The position numbers were made by a program, and so were the translations under genes. Positions 21,884 to 30,863 of a stretch of DNA of 64,000 bases are shown in pieces. Each line of letters begins with the position of its first letter. Position 1 is the stretch's first letter. This DNA comes from Acetobacterium woodii DSM 1030 (GTDB taxonomy: Bacteria; Bacillota; Clostridia; Eubacteriales; Eubacteriaceae). The notes beneath the pieces were generated by a model. The model saw only the letters and a list, made by a program, of their open reading frames with translations, was not told where the DNA came from and did no database searches. The DNA lies in the NCBI RefSeq assembly GCF_000247605.1, contig NC_016894.1:3585732-3649731 (forward strand), given 5' to 3'.

Positions 21884-22906
21884 AAGTTTATTAATAAAGT
21901 GGGGCGTAGGTTGTACTATCAATCTGAATAGATCATCAAAATTAAAAGGTGCAATAAATTTATATCTTTCGTCTTTTCCTTTTCTTAAAAGTATTGCTGA
22001 AACCGTCTCTGGCCATTTTAAAACAGCATCTTGTAAAGAATTATAGGGTTCATCATTATTGATAGTATGCATTCTTGCTTGATTCTTAACTGACCACTTC
22101 AAATTTGGTATAATTGATCTTAAACTATTTTCTATTGCTATGTCACGTTCCTTAGTACACGATAATTTATCAAAATAAATTACGTCTACATCTTCTATAG
22201 GTGTCATCTCGGTATAATTATGTAACTCATCCCAGACGATGTTTCTAATAACACCACCCCCTAAATACAAATCTTCATTTTGTTCTTTCAAAACATCCAG
22301 TATCTTATTGACTACACTGTTGTTCTCAATCAATTTTAATATGTATTCTTCTTGCTCTTTATTTGTTAAGTTAATAAGATTTTGACGTTCAATAATTTTT
22401 ACATCTTTTACTTTGCGATCGAGGCTTTTCTTTGCTTTTAGAAATTCTCTATCTGTATTAGATGGTATTATTTGTGTAATGGTCACATACTTATAACGTA
22501 TTGTTTCAACCAAATTATTATTTGATTGAATTCGTGTGTTCCCCAACAAATCATCAATCTCATTAATCAAGCTCGAAAGTAATGACACTGCCTTTTCGGC
22601 ATCAGTTTGTTTAGAATTGAATTGAAATACTAAATGGAAAATAACTACGAGAAACAGTACAAATACTAGTATATTATAAATCATTTGAATGTTATTTATA
22701 TCTACCAATCTATCAACAAATACCAGTTCGATATATTCCTTAATTTTGTCAACCCCTGAAAAACCAATAAAAGTTATAAATGCTGAAACAAATACTGTTA
22801 TGAAGTTTTGAATATTATTCAACCTTCTATTGAACAGAGCCTTGTTGGATTGTATCTGTTTTAGAACGTTGCACTTATGCTTATAATTTTGCAATCTCTC
22901 TCTCAT
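21884..22906 (-). pseudogene. SLATT-like two-TM domain fused to nucleotidyltransferase (DUF925-like), split by IS3
   Basis: The N-terminal 200 residues hold a helix, two transmembrane segments (ITVFVSAFITFIGF, about residue 38; IYNILVFVLFLVVIFHLVF, about 77-95) and a further helical region, the layout of SLATT-type domains. From about residue 210 is a nucleotidyltransferase: LYLGGGVIRNIVWDE (GG motif), EDVDVIYFD (Asp-x-Asp, about residue 239), VKNQARMH, WPETVSAILLR, FDDLFRLIVQPTP, as in NTP_transf_6. The IS cuts the last 25 codons; the residual frame ends a few codons into the IS at 21878. Membrane-linked nucleotidyltransferases suggest signal-based defence, but no synthesis product can be claimed. 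Confidence 0.78.
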
Positions 22907-23359
22907 ATAATTAAGCCTCCATTAAAAAATATATTTAGCGTTTACGAAATAAGTATCTCAAGCGTGATTTACCATACGAACCGGAATTTCGTGCCAATGC
23001 TTTCAAAATTTTGTTTCAATTGTTTCGGTATGGTTTCAATAGTCCAAATCCACCATTATTCATGTAATTATAACAGTAAAAGACTAGTTTTCGCTAAATT
23101 GAATCATGTAAAACTTATTTTGGTTTCATTGAAACTAACCGCCAGACTGGCTGATTTTTTAGCCGAAATATCCATGCAAAATGTCATAATCACTATAATT
23201 AACTGTTGTTTTTTATCAAAAATATATCGCATCCTCCAGATTATGATAAAATTGAATTGCTAAAAGTAAATTCACCAATCTGAAAGGAGTTAAATCACGT
23301 CTATATTATCATAAAAAAAGCTTTCATTGGCAGAATTTATTCTGATTGCACTTATTATT

Positions 23360-23414
23360 CCTACTTGTGCTGCGATTTCTTGAGACATGGGCGAGACATG
23401 GGCGAGACATGGGA
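23360..23414. repeat. Three 11-bp direct repeats beside an inverted copy of an integrase-arm motif
   Basis: GAGACATGGGC starts at 23382, 23393 and 23404 (period 11; the third ends GGA). Just before, CCTACTTGTG (23360-23369) is the reverse complement of CACAAGTAGG at 19460-19469. The whole gap 22907-23861 otherwise has no credible gene: an 85-codon minus frame at 23361-23618 lacks convincing features. Confidence 0.5.
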
Positions 23415-23611
23415 CGTTTCGTTCGTCATATCCCTCTCTTTAATAAAAGTGGTGCGTGGTTCCCGCCACAAATTTCCCTGTACTTTTTCCCCTTTACTAA
23501 TAACTGAAACACTTGGTTTAAGTGCTTCTGTTAATTCTGCATCGCTATAACGATCAATCTTCGTATCCCTTCTTAATTGATCCGCTTTATCGCATCTCCG
23601 ATTTTTTATTT

Positions 23612-23652
23612 CCAACAAACGGGGCCTTTTTCATTTAGGCCCCGTTTGTTGG
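23612..23652. terminator. Strong bidirectional terminator
   Basis: Perfect 15-bp stem CCAACAAACGGGGCC/GGCCCCGTTTGTTGG with 11-nt loop, TTTTATTT after it on plus and AAATAAAAAAT before it. Confidence 0.87.
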
Positions 23653-23772
23653 GTTTTATTTCTTGCTATTTTAACTTGCCGATATTCGCCCTAATCAAAA
23701 TGCCATATTGTATGCTTATCTTTGCTGTTCAGTTATTGTTAAAACTTAAATGTATCGACCAAAATCCTCCCA

Positions 23773-23846
23773 AACTACACTGTGTTTATTCTTGTTTAGA
23801 CCATATAAAAATGATACAATAGCACCATCCTCAGCGATCGTTTGAC
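23773..23846 (+). repeat. 74-bp direct repeat, copy 1 (duplicated promoter)
   Basis: Nearly identical to 26382-26455. Contains TTGTTT (23792-23797), 17 nt, TACAAT (23815-23820). Copy 2 is the promoter of the diguanylate cyclase at 26517; this copy faces the antisense of the DUF2284 gene. The two copies bracket about 2.5 kb. Confidence 0.88.
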
Positions 23847-23861
23847 GTGGATATGAAGACT

Positions 23862-24398
23862 TTAATCAATAAGCAAAATTCCATATCGATTCATGGTTTC
23901 ATTTTTATCAGCTAACACCGCAATGGGATAATCAAGTTCTCGAACTGTTCCATAGACGTCAATGGCCATTGCTTCAGTACAGGGCCTTGCCATTTTTTTG
24001 TTTTTACACTCAGTTCGTTCCGAGACACAGTCTGAACAAAAATTACATTCATCTACCAACAGCGCAAATGCTTTATGATATCCAAGCAGAAATAATTCCT
24101 TTTCAATTCTCAGCAATTCTTTATTGGTAGCTTTGCACCATTGAAGTAGCATCTCATCGTTATCTATCTTTTCCTGAAAATGAAAAATAACAACTGCTTT
24201 ATATTCGGAAATAAACTCCCGACAGTCTGGTACCGATGGTGTATTTGGTGGACAGGCACTTTTCTTCCCGTAACTGACACAACCATACATACATTTTATC
24301 CGAACCCATTGAGCAACTTTTATTTGGTTACCTGCGATCCATTTAAAATCAGTAAATTGTTTATCTAAAAATATGTTTTCTATTTCATCTTTATTCAT
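23862..24398 (-). CDS. DUF2284 cysteine-rich metal-binding protein
   Basis: 178 aa. Cysteine clusters RIKCMYGCVSYGKKSACPPNTPSVPDCREF, then ECNFCSDCVSERTECKN and ARPCTEA match the DUF2284 family of predicted metal- or Fe-S-binding proteins common in strict anaerobes. Molecular role is not known. Single gene on the minus strand; GAGAGGTAACC precedes ATG. It ends 15 nt from the repeat/promoter copy 1. Confidence 0.85.
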   Translation of the reverse strand: MNKDEIENIFLDKQFTDFKWIAGNQIKVAQWVRIKCMYGCVSYGKKSACPPNTPSVPDCREFISEYKAVVIFHFQEKIDNDEMLLQWCKATNKELLRIEKELFLLGYHKAFALLVDECNFCSDCVSERTECKNKKMARPCTEAMAIDVYGTVRELDYPIAVLADKNETMNRYGILLID

Positions 24399-24480
24399 CA
24401 GGTTACCTCTCGTTCGTAATTATAGATAATTGGGTTATCAATCTCAATGGATTTATTGTATCATTACTTACATCACTTCA

Positions 24481-24690
24481 CAAAAAGCCATCTATACAAT
24501 TCCGCCAGAGTCAAATACTAAAGAACCATGGGATTGTGACTGGTGGCTTTACAAAGAGCGCCACCTAGGTGAATGCTTTTTCAATAAAATCAAACATTTT
24601 CGTTGAGTCGCGACACGCTATGACAAGTTCGCATCTTCATTTTATGCCTTTGTTTACATTGCCGCGATCTGGCTTTTATCAAAATGACCA
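24481..24690 (+). pseudogene. IS5-type transposase C-terminal remnant
   Basis: The frame reads IPPESNTKEPWDCDWWLYKERHL, then ECFFNKIKHFR, an in-frame TGA (CGA changed), then VATRYDKFASSFYAFVYIAAI. This is the catalytic C-terminus typical of IS5/IS427-group transposases (YKERHLVECFFNKIK...). N-terminus and inverted repeats are missing. It fills most of the 24399-24730 gap. Confidence 0.82.
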
Positions 24691-24730
24691 GCATTTTAAG
24701 TTTTCAGAGCAAGGCTTCTGCTTTACCCGT

Positions 24731-24988
24731 TTATTTATAATGAAAACGACATTGCACAATTTCAATTTGACCGTCTTTTATTCGGTATACAATACGGTTT
24801 GTGTCATCAATTCGACGACTCCAAAAACCTTGAAATTCATACCTTAATGGTTCTGGTTTTCCAATTCCTTCATAACCATTCCGATCAATATCCTGCAACA
24901 GTACATTGATTCGTTTTAATGTCTTTTTATCCTGTCTTTGCCAATACAAGTAATCTTCCCAGGCCTCGTCCGTCCAGACCTTATTCAT
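24731..24988 (-). CDS. YoeB/Txe-family mRNA interferase toxin
   Basis: 85 aa from ATG 24988. VWTDEAWEDYLYWQRQDKKTLKRIN and C-terminal GFWSRRIDDTNRIVYRI...CRFHYK match YoeB, a ribosome-dependent endoribonuclease; the terminal His and Tyr are catalytic in the family. It overlaps the antitoxin stop by 8 nt. A TTG at 25000 is a less likely start. Confidence 0.93.
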   Translation of the reverse strand: MNKVWTDEAWEDYLYWQRQDKKTLKRINVLLQDIDRNGYEGIGKPEPLRYEFQGFWSRRIDDTNRIVYRIKDGQIEIVQCRFHYK

Positions 24989-25250
24989 CGTCAGCCTCAA
25001 TTAGCTCATGAACGATTCCCTTGCCAGCCTCAAGACTTGCGATGGATTTTCTTAATCTTTCCTGGTTTGCTTCACTATAGAAAAAATCATCATTAATTGT
25101 CAAATCAAAGGGAATCCCATGCTTACGAACCACCGCTCTTGCAAATACATTGATCGCTGCTGTCATATTTAAACCCAATTCCGTACAAATCATATCAAAG
25201 TTTTTTTTCAATTCTTCATCCATCCGAATGTTGATATTTGTTTGTGCCAT
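24981..25250 (-). CDS. RelB/DinJ-family antitoxin
   Basis: 89 aa ribbon-helix-helix protein: TNINIRMDEELKKNFDMICTELGLNMTAAINVFARAVVRKHGIPFDL is the RelB/DinJ signature, usually paired with YafQ, though pairing with YoeB-like toxins also occurs. The C-terminal acidic tail binds the toxin. AAAGGGGTGACAC precedes ATG. The pair is expected to autoregulate; a TAAATGTAATTACATTGTC inverted repeat lies upstream (25313-25331). Confidence 0.92.
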   Translation of the reverse strand: MAQTNINIRMDEELKKNFDMICTELGLNMTAAINVFARAVVRKHGIPFDLTINDDFFYSEANQERLRKSIASLEAGKGIVHELIEADDE

Positions 25251-25480
25251 AATGTGTCACCCCTTTTCTTATATCTAAAGATATTATAACTCGTTTTATT
25301 TACATTGTCATTAAATGTAATTACATTGTCCATATATATGTGACAAGAGAACGTTTCGGGATCTGTGATATTACAAATTAACTGTTGGCGATATTAAAGA
25401 AATTAGCATTATTGCCGACAATAGAAATAGATATTGAACATAAAGACACACTTATTTACAAAAAGGGAGGCAATGTTTCG

Positions 25481-26254
25481 ATGAAAATAACTTTTATTGA
25501 TAAAAATTTGTATAACAACTACAGTCAAATGACGGAAAGGCAAAAATCGATGGAGAAAAGCCAACCGTCTAATCAGGCAGTTTCAAAAAAAACGGATACG
25601 CTTGATATTTCAAAAGCAGCCTATCAAACGGCGGTAAGTGACGAGACGATGTCTGCCACATCTGGAAAAGACTCGCTTGGAATAACAAAAGGCAAGCAAG
25701 CGAACAGCTATGTTATCCATTTTTCTGATTCAGCGATGGTAAGCAGAGCTATTTCGAGAGGTTATCTTACCGTTAACGGTGTCGATATCCCGCTTTCCGA
25801 TGATTTGAAAAAACAATTAACTGAAATAGATAGACAGGCACAAGTTGACCGTGAAGCCGCTTTTTATCAATCTACGATAGCACATAATCTGGCGGTCTCC
25901 AAACAACAAGGTGAAGCATGGGCAAATGCTTACAAAGATTTAGCGGAAGCGATTGAAATAGCCGCAAAAATTTCCGCGGGCGGAAAAGTATCCAGTTCTG
26001 ACCTAAAAAAATTGATGGACACAAGTCCGCAGCTTTATGCAATGGCAATGGCTGCAAAGATGATGGCCGAAAGACAAGAAAAACAGACTGAACCTGAAAT
26101 GACAAGCAATGAAGAAACAAGCAAAAGCGATGCTGTCGCTCAAGACGTTAGCTGGTCTGATTCTGAACGGAAATTTTATGAAACACAGATGAGTGTCACG
26201 ATGGATGCTACGCCATCCGTTACCAGTATTGAAAAAAAGGAAGTTGTTCTTTAA
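25481..26254 (+). CDS. Hypothetical protein (257 aa)
   Basis: ATG 25481 after GGGAGG; the open frame extends to 25385 without support. The N-terminus is polar and disordered (SQMTERQKSMEKSQPSNQ), with a middle helical domain (DDLKKQLTEIDRQAQVDREAAFYQSTIAHNLA) and acidic tail. No signal peptide or membrane segment. Similar unnamed proteins occur in clostridia; no function assigned. It lies inside the block bracketed by the 74-bp repeat. Confidence 0.65.
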   Translation: MKITFIDKNLYNNYSQMTERQKSMEKSQPSNQAVSKKTDTLDISKAAYQTAVSDETMSATSGKDSLGITKGKQANSYVIHFSDSAMVSRAISRGYLTVNGVDIPLSDDLKKQLTEIDRQAQVDREAAFYQSTIAHNLAVSKQQGEAWANAYKDLAEAIEIAAKISAGGKVSSSDLKKLMDTSPQLYAMAMAAKMMAERQEKQTEPEMTSNEETSKSDAVAQDVSWSDSERKFYETQMSVTMDATPSVTSIEKKEVVL

Positions 26255-26311
26255 TAAAAGAATTGTTTAAGCCGTGGCTAATACATGAGAACGTTCCTTT
26301 TATCTTATCCC

Positions 26312-26336
26312 TGTTCCGAGCGGAACCGTTTTTTGT
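26312..26336 (+). terminator. Terminator after the 25481 gene
   Basis: GTTCCG/CGGAAC hairpin with very short loop followed by CGTTTTTT. Confidence 0.65.
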
Positions 26337-26381
26337 ACTTTGTTCTCCTGCATCAAATGTCCCATTACTTTGAACATTAGC

Positions 26382-26455
26382 AACTACACTGTGTTTATTC
26401 TTGTTTAGACCATATAAAAATGATACAATAGCACCATGCTCAGTGACCGTTTGAC
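26382..26455 (+). repeat. 74-bp direct repeat, copy 2 (promoter of diguanylate cyclase)
   Basis: TTGTTT (26401-26406), 17 nt, TACAAT (26424-26429), leading to ATG 26517. About five mismatches to copy 1 at 23773. Confidence 0.88.
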
Positions 26456-26516
26456 TCGGATTAAAAAGACTAGCTGATCACAAAACCAATCTTATAATCA
26501 TTATCCGGGAGTAATT

Positions 26517-27686
26517 ATGAGCCACTTAAACAGCCATCTAAAAAAAATCAAACTACACTTTTCGAAAGAAAAAAAGCTGAATCAGTCTGTTGAAGATGAA
26601 ATGATTGCCAAAAATGCCAGCCGACTGGTTGTCCTTATTCCGGCTATTGGCGTTGTCAATCTGGCACACATTTTTTATTTTATCATCAATTTTACACCAA
26701 CAACCCTCCTTGAAGAAAAATGGGTGACCGGAATTGTCTTTATTCATGCCGTTAGCGCTGTGATCGCTCTGATCCTGACACTTACGTTTATTCACATCAA
26801 TAAAAAAAAAGCTACGTATTTACACTTAAAGATCATTGAAAATTTTGTAGCCCTTTTTATTCTTATCCTCGGAATTTCATTGGTATCTGTCGATCAGTAT
26901 GTCACCACCAACATCACCCCTTTCTTGGTGGTTTGTACCGTATTAGGGTTGTTTATCATCAAAAGACCTCTTGCCGCAATTCTTCAATACGCTGTTGCTT
27001 TAATTTCTTTTTTTGTTTTAATGACAATTTTTCAAACAGAACCGGCTATTTTGGCAACCAATCAATTAAACGGGATCACCTTTGTTGCCATCGGCTTGTG
27101 TATTTCCCTGCTATCCTGGCATTCGGGACGAAGTGCAATTCTCCAACAAAGAAAAATTACAGAACAACATCATAAGTTGGAAGAGATCGCCTATTATGAC
27201 CATTTGACGGGTTTAATCAATCGCTGGAAATGGCTTCAATATGTGGATGTGGAACTGGAAAAAAACTATTTTCCAGGCAAGGAAAGCTGTATTTTATTAC
27301 TGGATATCGATTTTTTCAAACAGGTTAATGATCAATACGGGCATCCTATCGGTGACCAAGTCCTGAAGCAATTAGCACAAATTCTTAAAAATGAAGTCGG
27401 CTCCCAAGGCGATACGGCCAGATGGGGCGGCGAAGAATTCATTATTCTTCTACCTGGGGTATCGCTGTCAAAAAGCATCGCAATTGGCGAACAAATCCGA
27501 CAGCGTATTGCCCAAACCCCTTTTAATATAGAAAATCATCAAATCCACATTACCGTTAGCCTTGGCGCAACGTTGCTGGAGCATGATAGTGATTTTATGG
27601 ATGCCTACAAACGCGCCGACCAAGCCCTCTATATCGCCAAAAATAATGGTCGAAATCGCTTAGAATATATCGTCGATCCAGCCTAA
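26517..27686 (+). CDS. Membrane-bound diguanylate cyclase (GGDEF)
   Basis: 389 aa. The first 200 residues hold about six transmembrane segments (LVVLIPAIGVVNLAHIF; GIVFIHAVSAVIALILTL; and others), an MASE-like sensor. A GGDEF domain follows from YYDHLTGLINR; the active site is RWGGEEFIILLPG (about residue 303). It makes c-di-GMP from two GTP. Expressed from the repeat-copy-2 promoter with GGGAGTAATT ribosome site. No inhibitory RxxD is obvious. Confidence 0.92.
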   Translation: MSHLNSHLKKIKLHFSKEKKLNQSVEDEMIAKNASRLVVLIPAIGVVNLAHIFYFIINFTPTTLLEEKWVTGIVFIHAVSAVIALILTLTFIHINKKKATYLHLKIIENFVALFILILGISLVSVDQYVTTNITPFLVVCTVLGLFIIKRPLAAILQYAVALISFFVLMTIFQTEPAILATNQLNGITFVAIGLCISLLSWHSGRSAILQQRKITEQHHKLEEIAYYDHLTGLINRWKWLQYVDVELEKNYFPGKESCILLLDIDFFKQVNDQYGHPIGDQVLKQLAQILKNEVGSQGDTARWGGEEFIILLPGVSLSKSIAIGEQIRQRIAQTPFNIENHQIHITVSLGATLLEHDSDFMDAYKRADQALYIAKNNGRNRLEYIVDPA

Positions 27687-27760
27687 TAGCGTGCCCATCT
27701 TCGCCAATGATCATAGCAACGCAAGATCCACGGCGTTACCGCTAACGATGAATTCTTTTG

Positions 27761-29359
27761 TTAATCATTCAGTTTTACATTTGGTAATACAAAAACTGCC
27801 AACAGTAATCCGATACTTATAATTACCGTAAGAACAATTCCGACTAAATCCATTGACATCGACATTGCCTTGGTTGCAATGCTCGCTATTTTCGGTTCTA
27901 CCACTTCTTTAAATGTCTCTACATTCTGAATGAGCAATTCGCGAATTTCATTTTTGGTCAGATCAGTCGTCTTTAAAATATTTGAATCCAGTATCCCCTG
28001 AGCGATATAACCAAATACACTTGAAAACAATACGGTTCCCAAAATTGCAACACTCACGGATGCCCCGAGGTTCTGAAATGTCGTTAATAATCCCGATCCT
28101 TCGTTTTTCCATTCTATATTGACGTTTGATAATGCAAGGTTATATGCAACACTAAATGCAATCCCCACGCCAAAACCGATAAAAAGAAAGGCAGGAATAA
28201 AACTGCTGCCACTGATATCGGAAAACTTTCCCCAGAACTGCATCCTCATTAAGGTAATCCCTGTCAGCAACGAAATCAGACCAGCAATCAGTATAATTTT
28301 AGGTGAAAAACGGTAAATCAGTCGTGTCACAAATAATGACGATATTAACAAGGCGATCGACAATGGCATCAAACTGATTCCTGTATTAAAGGCATTATAC
28401 CCCAATGCATTTTGCATAAATACCGGCATACAGAACATGATTCCGGAAAATGCCATTTGCCCAAATAGATAAACTAATATTGCCGGTGAAAATATACGGT
28501 TATTAAATATCTGGGGATGAAATAAAACCGCTTTCTCTTTTTCAATCCGTTTTCTCAGCCACATTAAAAGAATAAACAAAAATACAATTCCTAATATGAT
28601 CATTAAAAAAGAAGCCGATAAACCAAATAATGAGAGGCTAACCCCGCCTATTTTAAGTGGCTGCTTGGCATAAAACCAGCCATAGTTCTGTGCTGTTAAT
28701 AGTCCCAAAATAATCAAAAACAATCCTGAAGCTGAAAACAAAAAACCGACAAAATCTATTTTCGGTCGGTTTTCTTTTACAATCAGATCTTTTGGTATCA
28801 CGCCCGAAAATACTAATGCGATTACCGCAACAATCACTTCCCCAACAAAGATCACCCGCCACGATAAATAGGTGGTTACCGCCCCGCCGATAATGGGTCC
28901 AACCGCTAAGGCTACTGCTGCAACTGTCGCATATATCGACATTGCTTTTGCACGATCCCGCCCTTCGTAATTACTGATTAATATTGATAATACTGCCGGC
29001 ATCATGATTGCTGCCGCAATCCCTTCAATCACCGACCATCCAATTGCTAACATCATGACATTTACACTCGATGCCGCCGTTAAGGTACCAACACAATAAA
29101 TCAACAATCCATATATAAATGCATTTTTCTTTCCGATAATATCAGATAATTTTGCCCCTAAAAGCATACAGGATGCCATAACTAACGTATATATGGACAT
29201 TACCCCTTTTACGGTACTGACGTTTGTATTTAAATCCTTTACGATATTTTCTATCGATACATTCATTGCGGTTGTATCAATCACCATGACAAATACTGCC
29301 ATTAAGATGACCAATAATATATTCCAGTTGCTTTTGGTTTTTTCTATCTTTTCTTCCAT
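27761..29359 (-). CDS. MFS multidrug exporter, DHA2/EmrB family
   Basis: 532 aa from ATG 29359 (GGAGATAGCG upstream). 14 hydrophobic segments; motif A-like GAKLSDIIGKKNAF between segments 2 and 3, and motif C-like GWRVIFVGEVI region (YLSWRVIFVGEV). The DHA2 family exports drugs or toxic compounds with the proton gradient. Stand-alone; nearest regulator is not obvious. Confidence 0.9.
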   Translation of the reverse strand: MEEKIEKTKSNWNILLVILMAVFVMVIDTTAMNVSIENIVKDLNTNVSTVKGVMSIYTLVMASCMLLGAKLSDIIGKKNAFIYGLLIYCVGTLTAASSVNVMMLAIGWSVIEGIAAAIMMPAVLSILISNYEGRDRAKAMSIYATVAAVALAVGPIIGGAVTTYLSWRVIFVGEVIVAVIALVFSGVIPKDLIVKENRPKIDFVGFLFSASGLFLIILGLLTAQNYGWFYAKQPLKIGGVSLSLFGLSASFLMIILGIVFLFILLMWLRKRIEKEKAVLFHPQIFNNRIFSPAILVYLFGQMAFSGIMFCMPVFMQNALGYNAFNTGISLMPLSIALLISSLFVTRLIYRFSPKIILIAGLISLLTGITLMRMQFWGKFSDISGSSFIPAFLFIGFGVGIAFSVAYNLALSNVNIEWKNEGSGLLTTFQNLGASVSVAILGTVLFSSVFGYIAQGILDSNILKTTDLTKNEIRELLIQNVETFKEVVEPKIASIATKAMSMSMDLVGIVLTVIISIGLLLAVFVLPNVKLND

Positions 29360-29561
29360 CGCTATCTCCTTAATTAAAAATAAACTCATTCCTTAATTTC
29401 TGAAGCAAAAACTCCCGTTTTTCACTCATTTCATGTCTCTTATTAATTGATAAAGGATACAAAATAGCTTGCCCTTTTTTCGGCAATTCATTTATAAAAT
29501 ATCCCCTACCACAACCCTGCTTCAAGTACATCTGAACAAGCCTGGCATTTCGCGAATAATT

Positions 29562-29612
29562 AAAAACCAACGCTTATCAAGACGTTCTTGGGCTTGATAA
29601 GCAGTGGTTTTT
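29562..29612. terminator. Long bidirectional terminator hairpin
   Basis: Inverted repeat AAAAACCA-CGCTTATCAAG / CTTGATAAGC-GTGGTTTTT with 11-nt loop, in the gap between the MFS gene and the cysteine hydrolase. Otherwise the 29390-29729 gap holds no credible gene. Confidence 0.8.
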
Positions 29613-29729
29613 AATTAACAGGTTATTGTTTAATGATCGTTTTAATAAGCGCTTCGACCTTGTCGTCTCTTTGTGTTTGGTTTGATTTATCACCAAAATT
29701 TAGGCCGGTGAATTGAAATTTTATTTGTT

Positions 29730-30260
29730 TTATATTCGGTTAATAATACGAATCTGCATGCTTGCCATCACATCTAATGCCGCCTCATTAAGATGGTCTT
29801 CATTGCTGGCGACGCAACTGGCATCAACAATGATTTCCGCTTCCGGCAAAGCCGCTTTTGCCAGCACCGCATCCGAAATCAGGCAAATATTTGAGACAAC
29901 CCCCACCAACTCGACCCGATCATACTGATTTGCCGCCAGATAATTAGCAAGCTCCATTGATCCAAATGCGATCTTTTCAATGCAAGTGTCGCTATCTTGC
30001 CGCAGTTTTGCTACCTTTCCATAAAGTTCCCATCCTGGGGTTCCTTTGATACAATGAACAACCGGTAAGTTTTTCCCTTCCTGAGTGTTCAAATAGTCTG
30101 CTGTATGGGTATCATAAGTAAACACAATTTCCCATCCATTTGACCGATACGCCTCTATTTTTTGCGCAATCAACTCTTCAAGTTTAACCGACTGAGGAAA
30201 ACCTAAACTGCCATCCACAAAATCTTTCTGATAATCGATTACCAATAAAACGCTTTTCAT
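29730..30260 (-). CDS. Isochorismatase-family cysteine hydrolase (nicotinamidase-like)
   Basis: 176 aa with catalytic Asp (VIDYQKDFVDGSLG), Lys-bearing CIEKIAFGS, cis-peptide region and nucleophilic Cys (VGVVSNICLISDA), followed by a metal-binding-like DTHTADY at about residue 52. This favours nicotinamidase-type amidohydrolase (nicotinamide to nicotinate), but substrate is not certain. It directly follows the flavodoxin-family gene (0-nt gap), so they are probably co-transcribed. Confidence 0.82.
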   Translation of the reverse strand: MKSVLLVIDYQKDFVDGSLGFPQSVKLEELIAQKIEAYRSNGWEIVFTYDTHTADYLNTQEGKNLPVVHCIKGTPGWELYGKVAKLRQDSDTCIEKIAFGSMELANYLAANQYDRVELVGVVSNICLISDAVLAKAALPEAEIIVDASCVASNEDHLNEAALDVMASMQIRIINRI

Positions 30261-30818
30261 TTATTTCTCCGTTTTTCGGCCACTTGCCATTGCATAAGCC
30301 GCTGCTTTTACGGCTATTTTTTTATAATCACTATTCCAACGATTCACGCCAATATAGTCAAAAATAACCATGCCGGTATGTCGGCAGAAGCGATCCATCT
30401 GTTCAAGACTGGTCAACAGCCCATTTCCGGTTCCCCCGGCTGAAGCAATCATTAAAACTTGCTTATCGCGCAAAACCTTTTGTCCATTAAATTCACAGCG
30501 ACGAAGGCGATCGATAAAACTTTTGAAGGTTTCCGAGGTTTCGCCCCAATAGACCGGTGAGGCAAAAATGATCGCATCACTGGATTCGATCCGAGCGACA
30601 ATTTCATCAAAACCATCTTTCCCAAACTTACAATAATTTTCATCACGGCAGGGACCCCAACCGTCACCACAAACTTGGCAGCGAATTAGTTTAAAATCAC
30701 CCAATCTTATTTCATCAACTTCGGCGCCGCCCTCCGTGACACCTTGCTTTGCTGCATCAATTACCGACTGACATAACCCATCTTTTTTAGGATTACCTGA
30801 TAAAATACATACTTTCAT
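30261..30818 (-). CDS. NAD(P)H-dependent FMN reductase / flavodoxin-fold protein with cysteine cluster
   Basis: 185 aa flavodoxin fold: SGNPKKDGLCQSVI (FMN phosphate loop), FASPVYWGETSETFKSFIDR and SAGGTGNGL. The CQVCGDGWGPCRDENYC segment (about residue 50) supplies cysteines like those of iron-sulfur flavoproteins of anaerobes. It likely carries electrons or reduces quinones or metals. Upstream of and adjoining the hydrolase gene. Confidence 0.85.
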   Translation of the reverse strand: MKVCILSGNPKKDGLCQSVIDAAKQGVTEGGAEVDEIRLGDFKLIRCQVCGDGWGPCRDENYCKFGKDGFDEIVARIESSDAIIFASPVYWGETSETFKSFIDRLRRCEFNGQKVLRDKQVLMIASAGGTGNGLLTSLEQMDRFCRHTGMVIFDYIGVNRWNSDYKKIAVKAAAYAMASGRKTEK

Positions 30819-30863
30819 TATTTAAATCCCTTCTCTTGCTATTTTTAAACATTTGTTTATTTT

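Noticed and set aside
23361-23618. 85-codon minus-strand frame over the 11-bp repeats
   Set aside because: No convincing domain, no ribosome site, and its C-terminal part simply encodes the DNA repeats. It may be a relic but cannot be supported.
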